A stretch of 64,000 nt of DNA from JBFJKD01 sp041601945 (GCA_041601945.1 JBFIHG010000007.1:16462-80461); one strand, 5' to 3'. Positions 41,861 to 51,904 are shown, counted from the first letter of the stretch. The notes: generated by a model not told the origin, from the letters alone. Made by a program: numbers and translations.

Positions 41861-42631
41861 TTAACTTTTCTCAAACAACCCATGCCGTCCCTTGCCCTGC
41901 GCAAAATCAACCGCGCCCTGCAGGCCGTCGACCTCCAAGGATGCCACACTACCGGCGAATTCGCTGTGCAGCGCATCCTGCAAAGATAGTCCCTGTTGTT
42001 CGTACACCGAGCGCCGGTCATTGCGCAGGCAATGTTGAGGAAAGCTGGCGATGTCATGGGCCAACGCTTCGGCCTGCGCTCGCGCTTCTCCGTTGGGGAC
42101 CACGCGGTTTGCCAGACCCATGGCATAGGCTTCTGTGGCAGCGACCGGACGCCCCGTAAGAATCAGATCCATGGCTCGTCCGATACCAATAATACGCGGC
42201 AATCTAACGGTACCTCCGTCAATCAGCGGCACACCCCAACGCCGACAGAAAACGCCAAAAACTGCACTTTCTTCCACAATTCGTATATCACACCACAGCG
42301 CCAATTCCATTCCACCCGCGACTGCGTAGCCCGCAACTGCCGCTATAACGGGTTTGGACAGTAGCATTCGACTCGGGCCCATCGGACCATCGCCAAGCGC
42401 TTCCAATCGATTGCGTCGCGACTTATCCGCCAGGGCCTTAAGGTCGGCGCCGGCACAGAACGTACCGTTGGCACCGTAGAATACTGCCACCCGTGCTTCA
42501 TCATCCGCGTCAAACTGCCGAAACGCTTGCGCCAGTGCTTGCGCGGTTGGCCCGTCAACCGCATTACGCGCCTCCAGTCGGTCGAGCACCACGGTGGTGA
42601 CGGGTCCATTTTTCTCGATGGAAACACTCAT
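41861..42631 (-). CDS. crotonase/enoyl-CoA hydratase family protein
   Basis: A 256-residue crotonase-fold enzyme acting on an acyl-CoA. The oxyanion-hole region FCAGADLKALAD and GYAVAGGMELALWCDI are present; the latter keeps the Glu equivalent to catalytic Glu144 of rat hydratase. The second catalytic Glu (Glu164, in GQPE) is replaced: the segment reads GVFCRRWG. Classical hydration is therefore doubtful; isomerase, hydrolase or another crotonase chemistry is possible. It is not close to other beta-oxidation genes. Confidence 0.85.
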   Translation of the reverse strand: MSVSIEKNGPVTTVVLDRLEARNAVDGPTAQALAQAFRQFDADDEARVAVFYGANGTFCAGADLKALADKSRRNRLEALGDGPMGPSRMLLSKPVIAAVAGYAVAGGMELALWCDIRIVEESAVFGVFCRRWGVPLIDGGTVRLPRIIGIGRAMDLILTGRPVAATEAYAMGLANRVVPNGEARAQAEALAHDIASFPQHCLRNDRRSVYEQQGLSLQDALHSEFAGSVASLEVDGLQGAVDFAQGKGRHGLFEKS

Positions 42632-42966
42632 GTCTACCCCTTGATTTCACCAGTTAATTGACCTCCGGGACGAATATTGCGCACGTACACCGCTCAAATT
42701 AGTACCCCCCACGATCAAACTTACAGTAGCCCACCAAGTCACCGCAACCCAGTTATGTCCGGTATTTTTTTACAGGAATGGTAAGGCGGGGCGCCTAAAT
42801 TCTTATGCGAGTTACAATTCAATCAATTGCAGACGGGCAAATAATATTGACTTACAAATCTGTGTCCGCAACAAGCTTGTGCAATATGCCGTTGCGCAGA
42901 TATTTTTTAAAGTACGTGCGAGCGGCAGCGATTTTACGCAGCGAACGCTGCCGACGCCAAACAGAC
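42632..42966. other. 335-bp gap downstream of aceF with a hairpin
   Basis: No gene is supported. CGGCAGCG-N15-CGCTGCCG (42923-42953) is an exact 8-bp inverted repeat ending 14 bp before... the aceF stop side; on the minus strand it is the first structure after aceF and may stop or stabilise that transcript, but no T-run follows directly. The rest is AT-rich upstream sequence of the crotonase gene. Confidence 0.4.
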
Positions 42967-44388
42967 TCACAACAGCAGGCGTCGAATATCCCCCAACAAC
43001 GCAACCAGTTCAGTCATAAAACGTCCAGCGTCGCCGCCATTGACGATACGATGGTCATAAGAGAGCGATAGCGGCAGCATATTGCGGGGCTCGAATTCCC
43101 GACCGTTCCACAGGGGTTTTATGTGTGCTTTTGACACACCCAGTATGGCAACCTCTGGCGTATTTACTATCGGTGTAAAACCCTTGCCGCCAATCGCGCC
43201 GAGACTGGAAATAGTAAAACAACCGCCCTGCATTTCGTTGACGGTAAGTTTTCCGTCGCGGGCTTTATCGGCCAACTCCGCCACCTCCGCCGCCAGTTGC
43301 CATAGCGTTTTTTTATTTACGTCGCGCACCACGGGCACCACCAGACCGCGGGGGGTATCGACCGCCAGGCCAATATGGATGTAATGTTTTTGCATGTAGT
43401 GTTCGCCATCGCTGTGCAGGGCGCGGTTTAGTACTGGATTGCTGGCCAGCGCCACCGCGCAGGCTTTCAGAATGATTGGCACCGGTGTCATTTTTGCACC
43501 GCGCGCTTCCCCCTCGGGTTTCAGCGACTGACGAAACGCTTCCAGTTCGGTGATATCGGCATCGTCGAACTGGGTAACGTGTGGCACGTTGAGCCAGCTG
43601 CGGTGCATATTGGCGGCGGTAAGTTTGCCGATTTTGGTCATGGCAACCTGTTCGACCTCGCCAAACTGCCCGAAGTCGATATCCGGCACTCCCGGAACTG
43701 CGGCACCGCCAGACTGTGGCGCATTGATACGCTGTTTCACAAACCCGTGAACATCATCCTTGAGCAAACGACCACGAGGGCCGGTGCCACTGACATTGCG
43801 TAACTCGACGCCCAATTCACGCGCCAATTGGCGCACGGCTGGCCCGGCGTAAATATCGCCGTCGGCCAGTGATTTGCCATTTGCCGCAGGTGGGGCATCC
43901 ACAGATTGTGGTTGTGTGGGCGCCTTGGTTGCAGCGGTTTTCTGGTCGGCACCACGGCTTGTAATCCTGTCCTGATCACCATCCCCGGGGACATCCTCGG
44001 CACCCGCGTCAGCGACCGCATCGGTTTCACTCGCTGCGGGTGTTGCCGCTGACTTTTTGTGTGCTGGTGTCTCTGTCGGTTTTGTTGGTGCAGCGCTAAC
44101 TGCGGATGTTTTTTCTTCCGGCACAGATGCGGTCTGCTCTGCCTCGCCACTGACTTCGATCTCCACCAGAGGCACGCCTTCCTTGTCGATACGCTGTCCT
44201 TCGGTCACCAGTATCGCGATAATTTTGCCCGCTTTGCTGGCGGGTATTTCCATGGTGGCTTTATCGGATTCGAGAACCACGAGCGTATCGTCCAGCGCCA
44301 CCGTATCCCCAACAGCGATGGGGATTTCGATCACCTCGACTTCCTCCGCACCGCCCAGATCTGGAACTTTGATAATCTCAGTGGCCAT
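42967..44388 (-). CDS. aceF: pyruvate dehydrogenase E2 (dihydrolipoamide acetyltransferase)
   Basis: Core acetyltransferase of the pyruvate dehydrogenase complex. The 473 residues have one N-terminal lipoyl domain with the lipoylated Lys in ESDKATMEI (about 40), a long Ala/Pro/Thr-rich linker (about 85-185), a peripheral subunit-binding domain (AGPAVRQLARELGVELRNVSGTGPRGRLLKDDV), and the catalytic domain ending SYDHRIVNGGDAGRF with the catalytic His. E. coli has three lipoyl domains; one or two is common in related bacteria. The start is set by MATEIIKVPDLGG. Confidence 0.96.
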   Translation of the reverse strand: MATEIIKVPDLGGAEEVEVIEIPIAVGDTVALDDTLVVLESDKATMEIPASKAGKIIAILVTEGQRIDKEGVPLVEIEVSGEAEQTASVPEEKTSAVSAAPTKPTETPAHKKSAATPAASETDAVADAGAEDVPGDGDQDRITSRGADQKTAATKAPTQPQSVDAPPAANGKSLADGDIYAGPAVRQLARELGVELRNVSGTGPRGRLLKDDVHGFVKQRINAPQSGGAAVPGVPDIDFGQFGEVEQVAMTKIGKLTAANMHRSWLNVPHVTQFDDADITELEAFRQSLKPEGEARGAKMTPVPIILKACAVALASNPVLNRALHSDGEHYMQKHYIHIGLAVDTPRGLVVPVVRDVNKKTLWQLAAEVAELADKARDGKLTVNEMQGGCFTISSLGAIGGKGFTPIVNTPEVAILGVSKAHIKPLWNGREFEPRNMLPLSLSYDHRIVNGGDAGRFMTELVALLGDIRRLLL

Positions 44389-44463
44389 ATGGTACCGCCC
44401 TGTTGAACCCTGCCATTGTGCCAATTCCTGTAGCGAATATTTTCAATGTCGACCGTTGCGCGC

Positions 44464-44488
44464 CACCGGGCTCCAGTGGATCCCGGTG
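44464..44488 (-). other. inverted repeat between aceE and aceF
   Basis: CACCGGG-N11-CCCGGTG, exact 7-bp GC-rich arms, lies 13 bp after the aceE stop in a 113-bp gap that otherwise holds nothing recognisable. It lacks a T-tract, so it is more likely an mRNA processing or stability element than a terminator. Confidence 0.45.
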
Positions 44489-44501
44489 CAGCATCGCCCG
44501 T

Positions 44502-47150
44502 TTAAACATCCAGCGGATTGGGCTTCTCCGGATCAATACCCAGATCAATAATCGCTTTGGATACCACACTTTTTTCGATCTTACCCTGCTGACACAGCGT
44601 GTACAGGGTGGCAACCACGATATAGTTGCGATCCACCTCAAAAAAGCCGCGCAGTTTACTGCGCGTATCGCTGCGTCCAAAGCCGTCCGTGCCCAACACG
44701 AAATAATCGCCCGGTATATACGCGCGCAACTGTTCGCCATAGGATTTGATGTAATCAGTAGCCGCGATCACCGGGCCGGACCGCTCACTCAGTTGCTGGG
44801 TGACGTAGGGGATTTTTGCCTCGGCGTCCGGGTTTAACATATTCCAGCGGGTTGCCGCCTGACCATCCCGCGTCAGTTGATTCACGCTGGTCAGACTCCA
44901 GATGTCCGCGCTGACCCGGTATTGACTGGCGAGAATTTCTGCCGCTGCCCGCACTTCATTCAGGATTGCACCGGCACCCAACAGCTGCACCCTGAGTTTA
45001 CTTTTCTTACCCTCTGCCAACAGATACATGCCACGAATAATGCCCGGTTCGGCACCAGCGGGCATGCCGGGATGAACGTAATTTTCGTTCATTACCGTTA
45101 TGTAATAAAAACAATTTTCCTTGTGCTGGAACATGCGCTGCAATCCGTCCTGAACAATGACAGCCAACTCGTAACTGTACGCTGGATCGTAGGTGCGACA
45201 GTTGGGAATCGTGTTGGCCAGCACATGACTATGCCCGTCCTGATGCTGAAGCCCCTCGCCATTCAGGGTGGTACGCCCGGCAGTAGCACCGATCAGAAAC
45301 CCCCGCGCCTGCATATCCCCAGCCGCCCAGGCCAGGTCGCCAATGCGCTGAAATCCAAACATGGAATAAAAAACATAGAATGGAATCATTGGGTAATCGT
45401 AATTACTGTAGGCGGTAGCTAATGCCATCCACGCCGACATGGCTCCGGCTTCGTTAATACCCTCCTCGAGAATTTGCCCTTTTTTATCTTCCTTGTAATA
45501 CAGAATTTGATCGGAGTCATGGGGCACATAGCGCTGCCCTGCCGAGGAATAAATACCCAACTGCCGAAACATACCTTCCATACCAAAAGTGCGGGCTTCA
45601 TCGGGCACAATCGGAACAACCCGCGCACCGATTTGTTTATCCTTCACCAGATTGGACAGGATTCTGACAAACGCCATGGTGGTGGATATCTCCCGCTTGC
45701 CCGTTGTTTCCAGCTGCTTCTGAAACAGGTCGAGAGGCGGAGTTTCCAGCGCTTCGAAATCTTTCTGTCGAGCCGGCAGGACACCGCCGAGACGCTCGCG
45801 CTGCGCGCGCATATAGGTCAGTTCAGGACTATCTTCTGGCGGGCGATAATAGGGCACGTCCTCCAGCTTGTCATCGGGGATGGGCAGGCCGAAGCGATCG
45901 CGAAAATTTTTCAGGCTTTCAATATCGAGTTTTTTCACCGAGTGGGTATCATTTGCGGCTTCACCAGACTCGCCCATGCCGTAACCCTTGACGGTCATAG
46001 CCAGAATCACGGTGGGATGTCCGGTACTTTGCATTGCTTCGGCGTAAGCGGCATACACTTTGTAGGGATCGTGGCCGCCGCGGTTGAGATACATAATGTC
46101 CTTGTCGCTTAAATCCGCAACCAGTTCCGCCAGTTCGGGGTATTTGCCGAAGAAATGTTCTCGCGTGTAGGCCCCGCCGTTGAACTTGTAGTTTTGCAAT
46201 TCGCCGTCACACACCTCGTCCATTCTTTTCTGCAAAAAACCCTCTTTGTCTGAGGCGAAAAGCGGATCCCAAAAACGTCCCCATACAACCTTGATAACAT
46301 CCCAACCAGCGCCGCGAAACGCACCCTCCAGTTCCTGAATAATTTTGCCGTTGCCGCGCACCGGCCCATCCAGACGTTGCAGGTTGCAGTTCACCACAAA
46401 CACCAGATTTTCAAGTTGTTCCCGCCCGGCCATGGAGATCGCGCCGAGGGATTCCGGTTCATCGCATTCGCCGTCGCCAAGAAACGCCCAGACTTTGCGA
46501 TCATCCCGAGGCACCAGTCCACGGGCGGACATATAGCGCATCACGTGGGCCTGATAAATCGCCTGGATTGGTCCCAGGCCCATGGAAACCGTGGGAAATT
46601 GCCAGTAGTCCGGCATCAACCAGGGGTGGGGATAGGACGATAATCCATTGCCGTCCACTTCTCGACGGAAACTATCTAGCTGTTCCGCGGTGAGGCGACC
46701 TTCGAGAAAGGAACGCGCGTATATGCCAGGTGAACTGTGCCCCTGGTAATAAATCAGATCGTCGAGATGTTGATCGTTGCGCCCTCGAAAAAAATAGTTA
46801 AAGCCGACGTCGTAAAGGGTTGCTGCGGAGGAAAAGGTAGCAATGTGACCACCCAGGCCGTCCTCATTTTTGTTGGCCCGCATGACCATCGCCATTGCGT
46901 TCCAGCGGATCAGGGAGCGAATGCGACGCTCCATAAACAGGTCGCCCGGCATACGCTTTTCCTGGGCGACCGGAATGGTATTGCAAAATGGCGTGGTGAT
47001 AGAGCCAGGCAAAGGAATCGCCGCGGCGGTTGCACGATCAAGTAGTTGTCGAATCAGGAATGCGGCGCGCTCTTCGCCCTGATGTTTGATAACGGCTTCC
47101 AGAGAATCCAGCCATTCCTGAGTTTCGCTTTGGTCCAAATCCTGCTGCAT
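44502..47150 (-). CDS. aceE: pyruvate dehydrogenase E1 component (homodimeric type)
   Basis: ThDP-dependent decarboxylase of the pyruvate dehydrogenase complex. The 882 residues match the AceE length (887 in E. coli). The ThDP motif GDGECDEPES...NCNLQRLDGP is visible at about 225-265, with SPGIYARSFLEGRL before it and YDPAYSYELAVIVQDG later. The ribosome site before the ATG at 47148-47150 is weak. aceF follows. No lpd is in view. Confidence 0.98.
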   Translation of the reverse strand: MQQDLDQSETQEWLDSLEAVIKHQGEERAAFLIRQLLDRATAAAIPLPGSITTPFCNTIPVAQEKRMPGDLFMERRIRSLIRWNAMAMVMRANKNEDGLGGHIATFSSAATLYDVGFNYFFRGRNDQHLDDLIYYQGHSSPGIYARSFLEGRLTAEQLDSFRREVDGNGLSSYPHPWLMPDYWQFPTVSMGLGPIQAIYQAHVMRYMSARGLVPRDDRKVWAFLGDGECDEPESLGAISMAGREQLENLVFVVNCNLQRLDGPVRGNGKIIQELEGAFRGAGWDVIKVVWGRFWDPLFASDKEGFLQKRMDEVCDGELQNYKFNGGAYTREHFFGKYPELAELVADLSDKDIMYLNRGGHDPYKVYAAYAEAMQSTGHPTVILAMTVKGYGMGESGEAANDTHSVKKLDIESLKNFRDRFGLPIPDDKLEDVPYYRPPEDSPELTYMRAQRERLGGVLPARQKDFEALETPPLDLFQKQLETTGKREISTTMAFVRILSNLVKDKQIGARVVPIVPDEARTFGMEGMFRQLGIYSSAGQRYVPHDSDQILYYKEDKKGQILEEGINEAGAMSAWMALATAYSNYDYPMIPFYVFYSMFGFQRIGDLAWAAGDMQARGFLIGATAGRTTLNGEGLQHQDGHSHVLANTIPNCRTYDPAYSYELAVIVQDGLQRMFQHKENCFYYITVMNENYVHPGMPAGAEPGIIRGMYLLAEGKKSKLRVQLLGAGAILNEVRAAAEILASQYRVSADIWSLTSVNQLTRDGQAATRWNMLNPDAEAKIPYVTQQLSERSGPVIAATDYIKSYGEQLRAYIPGDYFVLGTDGFGRSDTRSKLRGFFEVDRNYIVVATLYTLCQQGKIEKSVVSKAIIDLGIDPEKPNPLDV

Positions 47151-47286
47151 TGTGTCATCGACCCTTGTTGATCTTCACGAAAATCGCCGACCTGGCGTCA
47201 TTGGCATCCATGTTACCTAACTAGGCCTCACCAGGCTCGAAATACCCCCTTACCCTGCGCACGCAACGAAACATGAGAGGGCCGAC

Positions 47287-47315
47287 ATAATAATGTAGTA
47301 AATTTACACATTCAA
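47287..47315 (-). promoter_or_regulatory. aceEF promoter with palindrome in the spacer
   Basis: On the minus strand TTGAAT and TATTAT are exactly 17 bp apart. The spacer holds the perfect 10-bp palindrome GTAAATTTAC (47298-47307). The predicted leader is about 130 nt. The surrounding 47151-47472 gap is AT-rich and otherwise gene-free. Confidence 0.6.
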
Positions 47316-47425
47316 CCGATAATTACTGACAACCTGTATCATAGCGTCCAATCAAAACTAAAAGATCTGCTGATAACACGCTATTATTCAGTATGTTTAG
47401 CTAATTATCCCAGAAATTGATAATA

Positions 47426-47436
47426 TAGTTAAACTA
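47426..47436. promoter_or_regulatory. GntR-type operator-like palindrome upstream of aceE
   Basis: TAGTTAAACTA is an exact palindrome around the central base and fits TNGTNNNACNA, the half-site consensus of FadR-subfamily GntR regulators, to which PdhR belongs. A related 13-mer, TAGTAAATTTACA, lies in the aceE promoter about 130 bp away (10 of 13 identical). A PdhR-like regulator is an inference; no such gene is in the window. Confidence 0.35.
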
Positions 47437-47472
47437 CATACTCTGCAGTTATCCCCTCCCTGTCTACGATGA

Positions 47473-50472
47473 CTATTGCGGATAACTGTAATGGCCGTCA
47501 TTTTCGGTCCGCAACAAGTTGCGCCCGATGCCTGGGTCCGTCAACGTCGCGTCCTGCGTGGTTAGCCACAGCCCGCGGCGCGCGCCAAGTAACATCTTTC
47601 GATAGCGGGCCAGCAGGTTTTCCCGTGTAGTAGCGCGCACCTCTACCGCCAGCATTTGACGAAAATCAAAATCATCATAGGCGAGCACCAGTGATTCCTG
47701 GTGTCTGCCAATTAACTCGGCCAGGCTTTTTGGAAATTCCTCAACGTTAGTTAACACCGATTGTCGATGCCGCGCGATCTCCGCCTCACTCATACTCTCC
47801 AACGTGGCCGCAAACTGATTGAAAAATCCGTCCACTTCCTCCATCAACGGTCCGCTCTGGAGCACAGGGGATTGCACGTAAAACAGTAAGCCCGGCACAC
47901 GGTTAAGCGGCATAATCTGACTGCCCACTACGTACCCCAGTTGTTTCTCGGTACGCAGCCGCGTGTAGAACGGCGCATCCAGTATGTTTTGTAGAACAGC
48001 GAGCTCGGCCCGCTGCCGCAGACTGTCGGTATCGCCCTGTAAATACAGCACCACGCTACTATCGGCATGTTGCACCGGGATACTGAAGCGGCGGGTTACG
48101 GCAGTGCGTGGCAGTTTGACTACCCGATAATCGAGACTGGCGTCACCCTCAGCGCCGAGCTGCAGCGCACCCAGTACCGCCTCAACCATGCTCTCCACCT
48201 CGTTGCGCGACAAAGCGCCGCCGCCATAAAAACGCCCATGTCCACGCTGGTAAAGGTTCGCCACATAGTTAAGCAACTGATCAAGATTTACCGGCTCCAG
48301 CGCGTCGGCCAAATCCTGCGGGCGCTCGGCATCGGTGACCTGCGGTGGCAGCTCGGCGAACAACTGTCTGATCGGCCATTGTTTGTCCATATTGCGCCAT
48401 TCGCGAATCAACATCGCTTTCACCCGCGTAAAGCGCGCGGCATCCCCCTCCGGTTTATGCAGCACGGCCAGGATTTCGTCCAGCAACAAAGGTTGCTTGT
48501 CGGTGTACCCGTCCAGTGTCAGCGTAATGCCATTACTCGCCCGGGACAGCCCGAAATCCAGCCCCGCAAGGTGCGCGGGATACACGCGCGCATTAAGTTG
48601 ATCGCGCACCATGGCGAGATACAATTCAGCCAACGCGGCATGACGACGCCCCACAACCATCGGTGTGGCAAGCTGTGCGATAAACCCGGCGTTGGGGGTC
48701 CCGAAATAGGTATCCGCGTAATGCCAGACTTTAGCCCGCGGATCCTCCCGCACCAGTTGCGGCAGCGTCAACTCGGCGTATGGATCTGCCTTTTGCGTGC
48801 CGGTTTGAGAAGCTACCTGGCCGGTACTCTGGGCCGATGTTGCTGGCAAATTTTGGCCAGTTTTTTTCTTCCCCGAAAGGCTAAACCGCTCGGGAATAAA
48901 GGGGTTGGGTTCCGGCAGGCGCAGATTAGTAGCCGTGGCATTTTGCCAGGCGAGCGTATCTGCCGAGGCTACATCGTTTACTCGATAAGGGGCACCGTAG
49001 CGCACCGAAACCTGATCGGTGTCGATAATTTCCGGGGCCATCAACCCAATCTGCACATTACCGGGCACCAGATACCCGAAATAACGTGTCACCAGCTCGG
49101 CGTCGAAACGCTCCAGTAGATAAGGTCCGCGCACCGCTTCCTGGGTTGGGTAGTCGTGCATCGCTGAACTCAAGCGCTGCGCATAGCCGAGGGGTGATTG
49201 TTTTTCCAGGAAGCGAAATTCCACCTGCTGTAACTGCGCCAGTTCACTATAGCGCCAGGCCACAACGCCCTGCGCGCGTATTTGTTCGGCCCAGGCAAAA
49301 AACTGAGTCAATATCTCAGAATGGCGTGCTACGCCCGCCGGCGTTAAACCGATCGTCACCGAAAAACCTGCACCAACACGGGAATCAAAAGCCAAGCCCG
49401 CGCTCAGGGATTCGGCCAGGCCCTCGCGTTTGAGCTGTGCCAGCAAACTGTCCGCACTCTCGTCACCCAATAAGTGGCCGAGAAATGTCAGCGGTTTTTC
49501 ACGCCAATAGGTTGCAACGCCCGGCACTGGGAATAACAAGCTTAGCTCGCGCTTTTCCTTTTCCGGCGTCATCAACACTTTATAGGGCAACGCATCGGTA
49601 AATAGCGGTATGGCAACGCGCGGTATCGTTACATTGGAATTAGGTATACCTGCAAACCTCGTCTGCACCGCCACCTGCAGTTCATTCAATGGCTCGCGGC
49701 CCACCACCACCAGCGTCATCAGATTGGCAGAATAATAGCGTTGGTAAAACGCGATCAGGTCGTCGCGCACCGAGCGTTCCGGCCGGTCGGCCAGGGTGGT
49801 CAAATCGCCGACCGAAAACTGTGACAGTGGGTGTCGTGGATTCACCAGCTCGCGCAAAACGTCCCAGGCGCGATGGCTGTCATCCTTGATCTTCAGGCGA
49901 TACTCCGACTCCACCGCGTGGCGCTCCCGGTCAACGTAGGCGGCGTCAAATCGCGGTGCGACAAAAAACTGGGAAAATCGATCCAGGGCCGCCACCAGGT
50001 GTGCCGCATCGACATCAAAAAAATAGTTGGTCTCCTCAAGACTGGTATAGGCATTGTGGGCGCCACCGTGCGCGCCAATAAATGCCTGATACTCGCCCGG
50101 CTCGGGATATTTTTCGGTACCTAAAAACAGCATATGTTCGAGAAAATGCGCCAACCCCTCGCGCTCTGGCGGATTTTGAAAGCTACCCACCTGTACATTG
50201 AGTGACGCGGCGCTTTTATCGGTGTCCGGGTCGGACACCAGTAATACACGCAGACCGTTTTCGAGGGTCAGCGCCCGGTACTGACGCTCATCATTGGGGC
50301 TGCGATACACCTGCCCGGTAGCCGCATCTGCCGCCGTCGCAACTTCCGCGGTGGAACCCGGAGTCCACCACTGGGCGTCGTGGGTGTTTTCTTCCGGGGT
50401 CCGTGTGATATCACAGGCAACCAGCACCAGCGCCGCACACACAAACCAACAGCGGAGCAACCAATATTTCAT
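47473..50472 (-). CDS. M16 family metallopeptidase lipoprotein (pitrilysin/insulinase-like)
   Basis: A 999-residue zinc peptidase with a signal peptide and lipobox (ALVLVAC), so probably membrane-anchored in the periplasm. The inverted zinc motif HFLEHMLFLGTEKYP (HxxEH) is about 120 residues in, with the distal Glu region NAYTSLEETNYFF. The second M16 half (about 590 on) lacks HxxEH, as in pitrilysin, and a low-complexity Ser/Thr/Gln linker separates the halves. GAGGTGAT precedes the chosen ATG. Similar to E. coli PtrA in size and layout. Confidence 0.9.
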   Translation of the reverse strand: MKYWLLRCWFVCAALVLVACDITRTPEENTHDAQWWTPGSTAEVATAADAATGQVYRSPNDERQYRALTLENGLRVLLVSDPDTDKSAASLNVQVGSFQNPPEREGLAHFLEHMLFLGTEKYPEPGEYQAFIGAHGGAHNAYTSLEETNYFFDVDAAHLVAALDRFSQFFVAPRFDAAYVDRERHAVESEYRLKIKDDSHRAWDVLRELVNPRHPLSQFSVGDLTTLADRPERSVRDDLIAFYQRYYSANLMTLVVVGREPLNELQVAVQTRFAGIPNSNVTIPRVAIPLFTDALPYKVLMTPEKEKRELSLLFPVPGVATYWREKPLTFLGHLLGDESADSLLAQLKREGLAESLSAGLAFDSRVGAGFSVTIGLTPAGVARHSEILTQFFAWAEQIRAQGVVAWRYSELAQLQQVEFRFLEKQSPLGYAQRLSSAMHDYPTQEAVRGPYLLERFDAELVTRYFGYLVPGNVQIGLMAPEIIDTDQVSVRYGAPYRVNDVASADTLAWQNATATNLRLPEPNPFIPERFSLSGKKKTGQNLPATSAQSTGQVASQTGTQKADPYAELTLPQLVREDPRAKVWHYADTYFGTPNAGFIAQLATPMVVGRRHAALAELYLAMVRDQLNARVYPAHLAGLDFGLSRASNGITLTLDGYTDKQPLLLDEILAVLHKPEGDAARFTRVKAMLIREWRNMDKQWPIRQLFAELPPQVTDAERPQDLADALEPVNLDQLLNYVANLYQRGHGRFYGGGALSRNEVESMVEAVLGALQLGAEGDASLDYRVVKLPRTAVTRRFSIPVQHADSSVVLYLQGDTDSLRQRAELAVLQNILDAPFYTRLRTEKQLGYVVGSQIMPLNRVPGLLFYVQSPVLQSGPLMEEVDGFFNQFAATLESMSEAEIARHRQSVLTNVEEFPKSLAELIGRHQESLVLAYDDFDFRQMLAVEVRATTRENLLARYRKMLLGARRGLWLTTQDATLTDPGIGRNLLRTENDGHYSYPQ

Positions 50473-50528
50473 ATCACCTCGGCGTATATCTCTGGGCATT
50501 CAAAACCTGGGAATTTTCGGATCACACG

Positions 50529-51587
50529 TTAAGGCGTTTTCTCGTGCTGCGGCCACGCGTTGTACAGCGCCTTGATCAGGGTCGCCAGGGGTATCGCAAA
50601 AAATACACCCCAGAACCCCCATATCCCGCCAAAGACCAGAACGGCAAGAATAATGGACAGGGGATGCAGATTGACCGCCTCCGAAAACAACAGGGGCACC
50701 AGGACGTTGCCATCGAGAAACTGGATAACACCGTATATTACCGCCAGCCAGATAAATTCATTGCCCCAGCCCCACTGAAAATACCCGACGATCAAAATCG
50801 GTACGGTGACCACCGCCGCGCCGATGTAAGGAATCAGCACGGACAAACCCACCGACAGCGCCAATAGCGCGGAATAGCGCAAACCCAGCGCCAGAAAACT
50901 AAAGTAGCTGACCACACCGACAATCAAAATCTCAGTCGCCTTGCCGCGAATGTAATTAGCGATCTGCACGTTCATTTCGTGCCACACCGCACGCATCACT
51001 GGTCGCCGCTCGGGCAGCAATCCGGCTAACATCGTTATCAGTTGTTGCCGATCCTTAAGAATAAAAAACACCATCAACGGCACCAGGATCAGATACACCA
51101 GCAAGCCGATAAGATTGGGAAACTGGCTTACCGAGAACGTCAGAGCCGCCTCCGCAAACTTGCGCGCCTCCACATTGGCATAGGTGTTAAATTCCACCAA
51201 CCGCGCCTCCGAAATCAGATGCGGGTAACGTTCGGGAAGCAGGTGCAATACCTCCTGCCCGCGCTTGAGCATACCGGGGATTTCGGCTAACAGATTACTG
51301 GACTGGTGAATGACCATCGGTACCAGAAATACCAACACCATCACAAACAGCCCAATAAATGCGGTGAATACTATTACCACCGCGAGCAAGTGGGGTACCC
51401 GCCAGCGCTTCAAGAAATCGACAGGGCCCTGCAGCAGGAAGGCAAAACCCAGCGCCGCGATAATCGGCGCCGCAATGCCGCCCATGGTGATTACCAGCAC
51501 TAGTCCGGCCAAGAGTAGCAGCAGCAACAACACCGCCTCTTCGTCGGCGAAATACCGGTTTACCCAAGTTTCGACCACTCGCCACAT
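50529..51587 (-). CDS. AI-2E family transporter, PerM-like
   Basis: A 352-residue membrane protein with about eight hydrophobic segments. A hydrophobic N-terminal pair is followed by a soluble-looking stretch (about 105-165), and then FFILKDRQQL, SVLIPYIGAAVVTVPILIVGYFQ and FLDGNVLVPLLFSEAVNLHPLSIIL, the family's conserved blocks. Members are permeases or Na+/H+ antiporters of mixed function; the substrate is unknown. It is divergent from the M48 protease gene, as perM and bepA are near each other in several gammaproteobacteria. Confidence 0.88.
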   Translation of the reverse strand: MWRVVETWVNRYFADEEAVLLLLLLLAGLVLVITMGGIAAPIIAALGFAFLLQGPVDFLKRWRVPHLLAVVIVFTAFIGLFVMVLVFLVPMVIHQSSNLLAEIPGMLKRGQEVLHLLPERYPHLISEARLVEFNTYANVEARKFAEAALTFSVSQFPNLIGLLVYLILVPLMVFFILKDRQQLITMLAGLLPERRPVMRAVWHEMNVQIANYIRGKATEILIVGVVSYFSFLALGLRYSALLALSVGLSVLIPYIGAAVVTVPILIVGYFQWGWGNEFIWLAVIYGVIQFLDGNVLVPLLFSEAVNLHPLSIILAVLVFGGIWGFWGVFFAIPLATLIKALYNAWPQHEKTP

Positions 51588-51904
51588 AGTTACTTTCCCG
51601 TATTAATTACTGTCACGAACAAGTTATTTTCCGAACTATTTTTTCCAGCCCGTACTCAATCCAGCAGTCTGCATTGAGCAAATCATTGGAGCAATTGCAC
51701 AAAACATTCGCCCCGACAGTAACGACAACACTGAATGCGCAACGTTCACCGAGCAAACCGGCGACACTCGCTCAGACCGCACTGGACCATTCGGATCAAA
51801 AACCTCCACCCCGGCAGTGAACCCCTGCGCCCGGAATGTGTCGAAAGCCCGCACACTATAGGTTAGTATCAAACCGTACATGTTACCGGATTAGAATTGC
51901 CAAA
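51588..51904. other. 317-bp divergent gap upstream of the perM-like and bepA-like genes
   Basis: Both genes must have their 5' control regions here. I see no promoter that I would defend. A minus-strand frame of 81 residues (51636-51881) has no family-like content. Confidence 0.3.

Noticed and set aside
42923..42953. Rho-independent terminator after aceF
   Set aside because: The inverted repeat is exact but no T-tract follows directly on the minus strand; noted only as a hairpin.
51636..51881. Minus-strand 81-residue open frame in the perM-bepA gap
   Set aside because: No recognisable motif, no ribosome site, and it would fill the shared control region of two divergent genes.
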